A DNA stretch of 64,000 nucleotides from positions 84,256 through 148,255 of the forward strand of contig LOER01000004.1 of assembly GCA_001515945.1 (NCBI GenBank), in the 5' to 3' direction. The position numbers and the translations under genes were made by a program. Shown piece after piece: positions 56,484-64,000 of this stretch. Origin of the DNA: Desulfitibacter sp. BRH_c19. Its GTDB lineage: Bacteria; Bacillota; DSM-16504; Desulfitibacterales; Desulfitibacteraceae. The notes below the pieces were generated by a model. That model was not told the DNA's origin. It saw only the letters and a list, made by a program, of their open reading frames with translations, and made no database searches. Positions within the stretch are counted from its first letter, which is position 1, and each line of letters opens with the position of its first letter.

Positions 56484-58791
56484 GCTAAAGTCTCATGTCC
56501 AAGAAGGAATACCATTTGAAGATGGTCAATTATTAGTTGACCATCTTCAGGGTGTCAAAAACATTGCAATAGAAACTAGTAAGATGCATGGGGTGGTTGG
56601 TGAAATTGAAAAAATTATTGGCACCATCTGCATGTGTCATGATTTTGGCAAGGCTAGTGAGTATTTTCAAAAATATTTAAAGAATGAATATAGTGAAAAA
56701 CTAAAAAACCATGGGGAAATATCTGCTTATTTCGTTTTTTATATGTTGCCACAACCTTGGAAAATCTTAGGATTTATGGCTGTGAAAAAGCATCATGGTA
56801 ATCTAGAACCTGACAGAATATTCTTTGATTATAATGAAAAGCAACTATGGAGTATTGCGGAAAGCATAAAGAAAAACGTTGAAGAATTAAATGAAATTTA
56901 TAAACAAGATATTTCTGGTTTTTTTGAAGAAATAAAAAATGAACAATTTTTGAAGGCCCCATGGAAGAGTTTTAGAAAGAAAATGAAAAGCTTTTCCATT
57001 GAGGATTTTATATGGATGCAATATATATGGTCATTATTATTAACAGGAGATAAAACTCAACTAATCAGAGGAACCGCATATTTAAATAGTATGAATGTAT
57101 ATGAGAGTTATGTTAGTAAATATAAAGACCAAATAAAGAAAGAGCTAATGCAAAGGATATCCGGAATAGAAAAAACCAAACTGTTCCATGTGAGAAATCA
57201 GATTTATCGAGATGCAGTAAAAGGGATAGAAGATGCTGATCTAACTAAAAATCATATATTTTCTATTAATGTTCCTACTGGTACTGGAAAGACCCTGGCC
57301 GTTTATGCCACAGCATTTAAATTGTTAGAAAGAATCTATAATGAAAGTCAAAAAACAATAAAACCTACTATTGTTTATAACATACCATTTACAAGTGTCA
57401 TAGATCAAAATTATAAGGAATTGGAAAATATTCTGCATTGTAATAATGTAGAAAGATTTGAGAGTTATATTCTTAAGCATCACTCTATGACAGAATTAAA
57501 TTATACTGATTATAGTGAGACATTGGATGAAGAAAAAGAATACAGAAATTACGATGCACGATTCTGTGTAGAAAACTGGCAGAGTACCATTATCACAACA
57601 ACTTTTGTGCAATTGTTTAATACTATCTTCCAATCAGGAATCAATGCAATAATTAATAGGTTCCACAAACTGGCTGGCTCTATCATCATATTGGATGAAG
57701 TACAAGCCATACCACCTAAATATTACAATATTATACAAGAGGTTTTTGAAGTATTATGTAACAAGTTTAATTGTTATGTCATTACTGTAACAGCTACAAA
57801 ACCATTATTCCTAGAAGGAGAAGAACTTATTAAGAATAATGAAGGAATATTTAAGAGTTTAGATAGAATCCAGATAGAGAATCATATCGATAACCCAATA
57901 TATCTAAATGATTTTTGTGAAATTCTAGTGAAAGATATTCAAACAAAACCAAATAAAAGTTTTTTAATTGTCTTAAACACAGTAAAATCATCGCTTAATG
58001 TTTTAGATTATCTGAGGGGTTCAGAAGAATTACAAATAGCTAAAAGATCAGTTTTATATTTATCTACGGAAATACACCCTCATAGAAGATTAGAGGTTAT
58101 CCAAAAGATTAAGAAGGATAAAGATATAAAATATATACTAGTATCAACCCAATTGATTGAAGCCGGTGTAGATGTGGATTTTGACATGGTTTATAGAGAT
58201 TTTTCTACAATAGATTCAATAAACCAAACTGCAGGGAGAGCAAATAGAAATGCTATTAATGAAAAAGGTATTGTAAAGATATTTTCATTAATAAATGAAA
58301 ACCATCACGATAAAAAATATGCAACATATATTTATTCGCAGCCTTTATTAGATGCAACAGAAGAGATTTTAAGTAAAAAGGGTATTATTTGTGAAAAGGA
58401 TTTTTTTGAGATTAACAATGCCTACTTTAAAGCGGTTCAAGAAAAGAAAAGCAAAGATTCTTCTCAGGAAATTGAAGAAGCCATATCAGAATTTAACTTT
58501 GCAAGGATTAGACAGTTATTTAAACTTATTGAAGAAAACTATCAAAAAGAAGACGTAATTATTAATTACAATGAAGAAGCACAAAAATGCTTAGGTATAA
58601 TACAAGAAGGAAATTGGCCTTATCAAGATACTATTAATGCATGGAGGGTTTTAAATAAATATAAAGTTAGCGTAAATAAAGAAGACATGAAAAACATCAA
58701 CACTATCCTCATTAAGGGTATACATGTTCTTGATAAAAAATATTACGATAAGAACAAAGGTATTATAAGAATAAATACTGTAATATGCTAG
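56467..58791 (+). CDS. cas3: Cas3 helicase-nuclease
   Basis: 774 aa from the ATG at 56467 (AGGTGAAAGAA before it). The HD nuclease domain comes first (CHDFGK, His58-Asp59; later KKHHGNL), then the SF2 helicase: Walker A VPTGTGKT at 269-276, DEVQ at 410-413, TATKP, and motif VI QTAGRANR. It unwinds and degrades target DNA. All key motifs are intact. Confidence 0.94.
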   Translation: MSFSFKLKSHVQEGIPFEDGQLLVDHLQGVKNIAIETSKMHGVVGEIEKIIGTICMCHDFGKASEYFQKYLKNEYSEKLKNHGEISAYFVFYMLPQPWKILGFMAVKKHHGNLEPDRIFFDYNEKQLWSIAESIKKNVEELNEIYKQDISGFFEEIKNEQFLKAPWKSFRKKMKSFSIEDFIWMQYIWSLLLTGDKTQLIRGTAYLNSMNVYESYVSKYKDQIKKELMQRISGIEKTKLFHVRNQIYRDAVKGIEDADLTKNHIFSINVPTGTGKTLAVYATAFKLLERIYNESQKTIKPTIVYNIPFTSVIDQNYKELENILHCNNVERFESYILKHHSMTELNYTDYSETLDEEKEYRNYDARFCVENWQSTIITTTFVQLFNTIFQSGINAIINRFHKLAGSIIILDEVQAIPPKYYNIIQEVFEVLCNKFNCYVITVTATKPLFLEGEELIKNNEGIFKSLDRIQIENHIDNPIYLNDFCEILVKDIQTKPNKSFLIVLNTVKSSLNVLDYLRGSEELQIAKRSVLYLSTEIHPHRRLEVIQKIKKDKDIKYILVSTQLIEAGVDVDFDMVYRDFSTIDSINQTAGRANRNAINEKGIVKIFSLINENHHDKKYATYIYSQPLLDATEEILSKKGIICEKDFFEINNAYFKAVQEKKSKDSSQEIEEAISEFNFARIRQLFKLIEENYQKEDVIINYNEEAQKCLGIIQEGNWPYQDTINAWRVLNKYKVSVNKEDMKNINTILIKGIHVLDKKYYDKNKGIIRINTVIC

Positions 58792-58802
58792 GAGATGAGA
58801 AT

Positions 58803-59453
58803 TTGGAGATTATATATACACTAGTTAAATTTCAAGATTTAGAACTAAAACCTAGAGCGGCAGAAAAGATTAGGGGTTTTTTTGCAAAAGAGTACGAAGA
58901 TAGTGAATTGTTACATAATCATAAAGGAGACCAGGTAATCTATAAATATCCCAGGGTACAATATAAAATCATAAAGGGAATAACTATGTTATGTGGGATA
59001 GAAGAAGGAGCTAGCTTGGTTGCTAACATTGGACTTGATACAGAATTAATGATTTTAGATGGAAAGCCTTTGCATACATTTCAAAGAGAAATTATAAATG
59101 GGAAAAGAAATTTTGGATTAATAGATTATTACATTGAATACAAATTTGTAACCCCATGGCTTGCACTAAATCAAAAAAACAATAAAACCTATGATGATGC
59201 AAGTGATATGGAAAAAGAGGAAGTTCTAAAAAGAATTATAGTTGGAAATATTATATCCTTGGCAAAAGGATTAGGTTATACAATAGAAAAACAGATATAC
59301 ACATGGATAAATCTAAAGCAATGTCCTGTCATGTTTAAAAATATTAAAATGAGAGGATTTATTGGGACTTTTAAAGTAAATTTTATGATACCAGATTATT
59401 TAGGTATAGGCAAATCTGTATCAAGAGGTTTTGGAACAATCATAAGGAGCTGA
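58803..59453 (+). CDS. cas6: Cas6 crRNA endonuclease
   Basis: 216 aa from TTG at 58803, 8 nt after TAGGAG; an in-frame ATG at 58785 inside cas3 is the alternative. YTLVKFQDLEL starts the first ferredoxin-like fold and the C-terminal G-rich loop LGIGKSVSRGFGTI is typical of Cas6. It cuts the repeat transcript. Its place between cas3 and cas1 is less common than at the start of the operon. Confidence 0.82.
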   Translation: MEIIYTLVKFQDLELKPRAAEKIRGFFAKEYEDSELLHNHKGDQVIYKYPRVQYKIIKGITMLCGIEEGASLVANIGLDTELMILDGKPLHTFQREIINGKRNFGLIDYYIEYKFVTPWLALNQKNNKTYDDASDMEKEEVLKRIIVGNIISLAKGLGYTIEKQIYTWINLKQCPVMFKNIKMRGFIGTFKVNFMIPDYLGIGKSVSRGFGTIIRS

Positions 59454-59458
59454 TAATA

Positions 59459-60445
59459 GTGCAACTTGTTATTAATACTCCAGGAGCCTATCTTTGCAAA
59501 AGAGGGGATTGTTTTCAAATACAGAAAGATAATGAGAAACAGGAGATTTCAGCCAAAAAAGTTGAACAAATCTTAATAACCACAAGAACTGCTTTATCTA
59601 CAGATGCTATTGAACTTGCAATAGAAAACAATATTGATATTGTTCTTTTGAAAAGCACAGGACAACCTCTAGGAAGGGTCTGGCACTCCAAACTTGGCAG
59701 CATAAGCACTATAAGAAGAAAACAATTATTTTTACAAGAGCATAAATTAGGCTTAGAACTTGTAAGAGAATGGATTCTACAGAAATTAGATAATCAAATA
59801 AAGCACCTAAGTAAGCTTAGCATGAATCGAAGAGATGATAGAAAGCAGATTATTAGTGAAGCTGTTAACAGGATAAAGGAACAAATAAAAAATGTTGAAG
59901 GTATTTCTCACAGTAAATTTATCTCTGAAGTAAGGGATAGCTTGCAGGGATATGAAGGGGTAGCAAGCCGTGCCTATTTCTGTGTATTGAGTGAGGTTAT
60001 TTTAGAAAAATACAAATTTAGTGGACGAAGTAGAAATCCTGCACTAGATCCATTTAATTGCATGCTCAATTATGGTTATGGGATTTTATACTCTAGCGTA
60101 GAAAAGGCTTGTATCATTGCTGGGTTGGACCCATACATAGGTATTATGCATACAGATAACTATAACAAAAAAGCACTAGTATTTGATTTGATTGAAATGT
60201 ACAGAGGATATATTGATGAAATTGTATTTAAGCTATTTTCCACAAAAAAAGTAAAAAAGGAGCACTTTGATCAAGAAGGTGATGGATACTATCTAAACCA
60301 AGAAGGGAAAAAAGCTTTAATAACACTTTATAATGATGAAATGGAAAAGAAGGTCAGATATAAAGGTAGAAACATAGCCTTTCAAAATATTATTCAGTAT
60401 GATTGCCATAATATAGCCAATAGAATTCTGAAGGAGAGTTTATAA
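59459..60445 (+). CDS. cas1: Cas1 integrase
   Basis: 328 aa, type I-B Cas1. Metal ligands: Glu166 in GYEGVASRAYF, His231 in GIMHTDNY and Asp243 in VFDLIEMYRG. NPALDPFNCMLNYGYGILY is the conserved helix. GTG start. Its stop shares a base with the cas2 ATG. Confidence 0.94.
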   Translation: MQLVINTPGAYLCKRGDCFQIQKDNEKQEISAKKVEQILITTRTALSTDAIELAIENNIDIVLLKSTGQPLGRVWHSKLGSISTIRRKQLFLQEHKLGLELVREWILQKLDNQIKHLSKLSMNRRDDRKQIISEAVNRIKEQIKNVEGISHSKFISEVRDSLQGYEGVASRAYFCVLSEVILEKYKFSGRSRNPALDPFNCMLNYGYGILYSSVEKACIIAGLDPYIGIMHTDNYNKKALVFDLIEMYRGYIDEIVFKLFSTKKVKKEHFDQEGDGYYLNQEGKKALITLYNDEMEKKVRYKGRNIAFQNIIQYDCHNIANRILKESL

Positions 60446-60735
60446 TGCTTGTTTGGGTAATCTATGATATTGTTAGTGACAAGGTTAGGGGAAAGGTTGC
60501 AAGGCAATGCACAAACGTTGGGTTATATAGAGTACAAAAAAGTGTATTTTTGGGAGATGTAGAAGACAATGTATTAGATGAGCTAATATTATGCCTAGAG
60601 GATACGGTAGATTTAGATAAAGATTCTGTATATGTGTTTCCCATGAGTAAAGCAGAGCTAAAAAAGGCGGGACTTATCGGACAAGCTTTTGATAAGGAGC
60701 TAGTAACAAATGAAATCATTTCAAAGTTTTTTTAA
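60445..60735 (+). CDS. cas2: Cas2
   Basis: 96-aa Cas2 with WVIYDIVSDKVRGKVARQC (Asp8) and GLYRVQKSVFLG. It is the structural partner of Cas1 in spacer capture. Overlaps cas1 by 1 nt and cas4 by 26 nt. Confidence 0.94.
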   Translation: MLVWVIYDIVSDKVRGKVARQCTNVGLYRVQKSVFLGDVEDNVLDELILCLEDTVDLDKDSVYVFPMSKAELKKAGLIGQAFDKELVTNEIISKFF

Positions 60736-61321
60736 TGAAAATCAATACTATGTCACTCCTTCAGAAATTATAGAATTCATGTATTGTAGAAGATTCATTT
60801 ATTTCATGAAATGTCTAGGAATCCGTCAATATGAAGAAAATAGATATAAGGTTCAAAAGGGAAGAGTAATTCATGATAAAAAAGAAAAACAAAACAGGGA
60901 ATATTTAAGGAAAAAACTAGGAGTTGTCGCGAAGGAAATGGATGTTTCTCTAGTGTCTAATACATATAAGATAAGAGGAAAAGTGGATGAAGTATTAACC
61001 CTATTAGATGGAACCCTGGCACCCCTAGATTATAAATTTACAAAATATGATGGTGTACTCTATCAAACATACCTTACACAGGTAGTTATGTATGGTTTGA
61101 TGATAGAGGAAACATATGATAGAGTTGTTAAAAAAGGATTTATTGTCTATTGTAGAGGTGGTCATGATGTAAAGGAAATAGAGATTACCGAAAAGAATAA
61201 AACCGATTTAAAAGAAACCATTAGAGAATTTCTAGAGGTAATCCAGGGACATTTCCCGAAAGCTACAAGATTTAAAGCTAGATGTTTGGATTGTTGCTAT
61301 AAAAATATTTGCGTGAGGTAA
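60710..61321 (+). CDS. cas4: Cas4 nuclease
   Basis: 203-aa RecB-type nuclease: SEIIEFMYCRRFIYF with the first Cys, RGKVDEVLTLLDG, LAPLDYKFTK with catalytic residues, and CLDCCYKNIC for the Fe-S cluster. It trims prespacers for PAM choice. It lies last in the operon, after cas2, while in most type I-B loci it precedes cas1. Confidence 0.9.
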   Translation: MKSFQSFFNENQYYVTPSEIIEFMYCRRFIYFMKCLGIRQYEENRYKVQKGRVIHDKKEKQNREYLRKKLGVVAKEMDVSLVSNTYKIRGKVDEVLTLLDGTLAPLDYKFTKYDGVLYQTYLTQVVMYGLMIEETYDRVVKKGFIVYCRGGHDVKEIEITEKNKTDLKETIREFLEVIQGHFPKATRFKARCLDCCYKNICVR

Positions 61322-61481
61322 AAAGGTGCTGTTAAAAGCTTGTAAGTATTATGATAGAGGGTGATGTTCATGAGAGAAAAACAAGCAAAAATAATGATCT
61401 TTTTCGGGTACTTGGCAAAAAAGAACTCAATCAAAAATTTAAATAAATACTGTATTTCCAATGCATTTGACTGATATATGG
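61322..61481 (+). promoter_or_regulatory. CRISPR leader
   Basis: An AT-rich stretch of 160 nt between cas4 and the first repeat. Orientation is set by the repeat 3' end (ATTGAAAC, the usual 8-nt crRNA handle) and by the cas genes on the left. It should hold the array promoter and integration signals, though no clear promoter pair is seen. Confidence 0.7.
61370..61474 (+). CDS. possible 34-aa leader peptide before the CRISPR array
   Basis: ATG at 61370 with AGAGGGTGATG upstream, 34 codons, TGA at 61472-61474, 7 nt before the first repeat. The product starts MREKQAKIMIFFGYLAKKNS and is basic. No family known. It may be a chance frame in the leader. Confidence 0.3.
   Translation: MREKQAKIMIFFGYLAKKNSIKNLNKYCISNAFD

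Positions 61482-64000
<2,519 letters not shown>

Overview
The window looks like chromosomal DNA of an anaerobic, AT-rich, low-GC Gram-positive bacterium of the class Clostridia. The reasons are strong GGAGG ribosome-binding sites with ATG/GTG/TTG starts, a T-box leader, a glmS ribozyme, the cdaA-cdaR-glmM-glmS order, a selenocysteine formate dehydrogenase linked to NuoE/NuoF-like subunits, and a CRISPR-Cas locus of the Csh (I-B) kind. I cannot place the genus from sequence alone. No rRNA or tRNA genes were seen.

Layout. 1-8.2 kb: small housekeeping and accessory genes. These are the 3' end of a DUF4342 gene, a metallo-beta-lactamase-fold hydrolase, a degenerate AcoR-like regulator, MobA- and MocA-like nucleotidyltransferases, a NifU-like scaffold, tandem crcB fluoride channels behind a degenerate fluoride-riboswitch-like leader, an HD-GYP protein, an FmdB-type zinc ribbon and a DUF3786 protein. 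8.3-22.8 kb: a T-box controlled branched-chain amino acid operon, ilvE-ilvD-ilvB-ilvN-ilvB2-leuA-leuC-leuD-leuB-cimA plus a DUF401 membrane protein. It has two acetolactate synthase large subunits around one small subunit and a citramalate synthase, but no ilvC and no ilvA. 22.8-31.3 kb: two DUF881 proteins on the minus strand, then cdaA, cdaR, a FAD-dependent dehydrogenase, glmM, the glmS ribozyme and glmS, which link c-di-AMP synthesis to amino-sugar and cell-wall precursor supply.

31.4-39 kb: a decayed accessory region. It holds scattered copies of one family of small four-helix membrane proteins (four clear copies, one more divergent relative, one broken copy), remnants of a transposase and a sigma factor, a DUF3231 protein and a single-domain response regulator with its histidine kinase. 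39-47 kb: a SurA/PrsA-like lipoprotein with an apparent ATT start, a phospholipase-D-like protein, an aldo/keto reductase with ferredoxin domain, panB, an MpsC-like (DUF2294) protein behind a structured leader, a nitroreductase and a PadR/DUF2812 pair. 47-52 kb: a three-gene NAD-linked formate dehydrogenase operon on the minus strand. Its catalytic subunit is interrupted by an in-frame TGA that is almost certainly selenocysteine.

52.2-64 kb: a WYL-domain regulator followed by cas8b-cas7-cas5-cas3-cas6-cas1-cas2-cas4, a leader, and a CRISPR array of 35 repeats of 37 nt that runs off the right edge. The last two repeat-spacer units before the edge are an exact tandem duplication of the two before them.

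A family of GGGGACA...TGTCCCC palindromic repeats sits, always in the same orientation, just 5' of the ribosome-binding sites of three genes (DUF3786, ilvE, leuC), and is triplicated in front of leuC. The least explained parts of the window are the four-helix membrane-protein family, this repeat family, the structured leader of the MpsC-like gene and the natural Trp-to-Leu change in the second acetolactate synthase.
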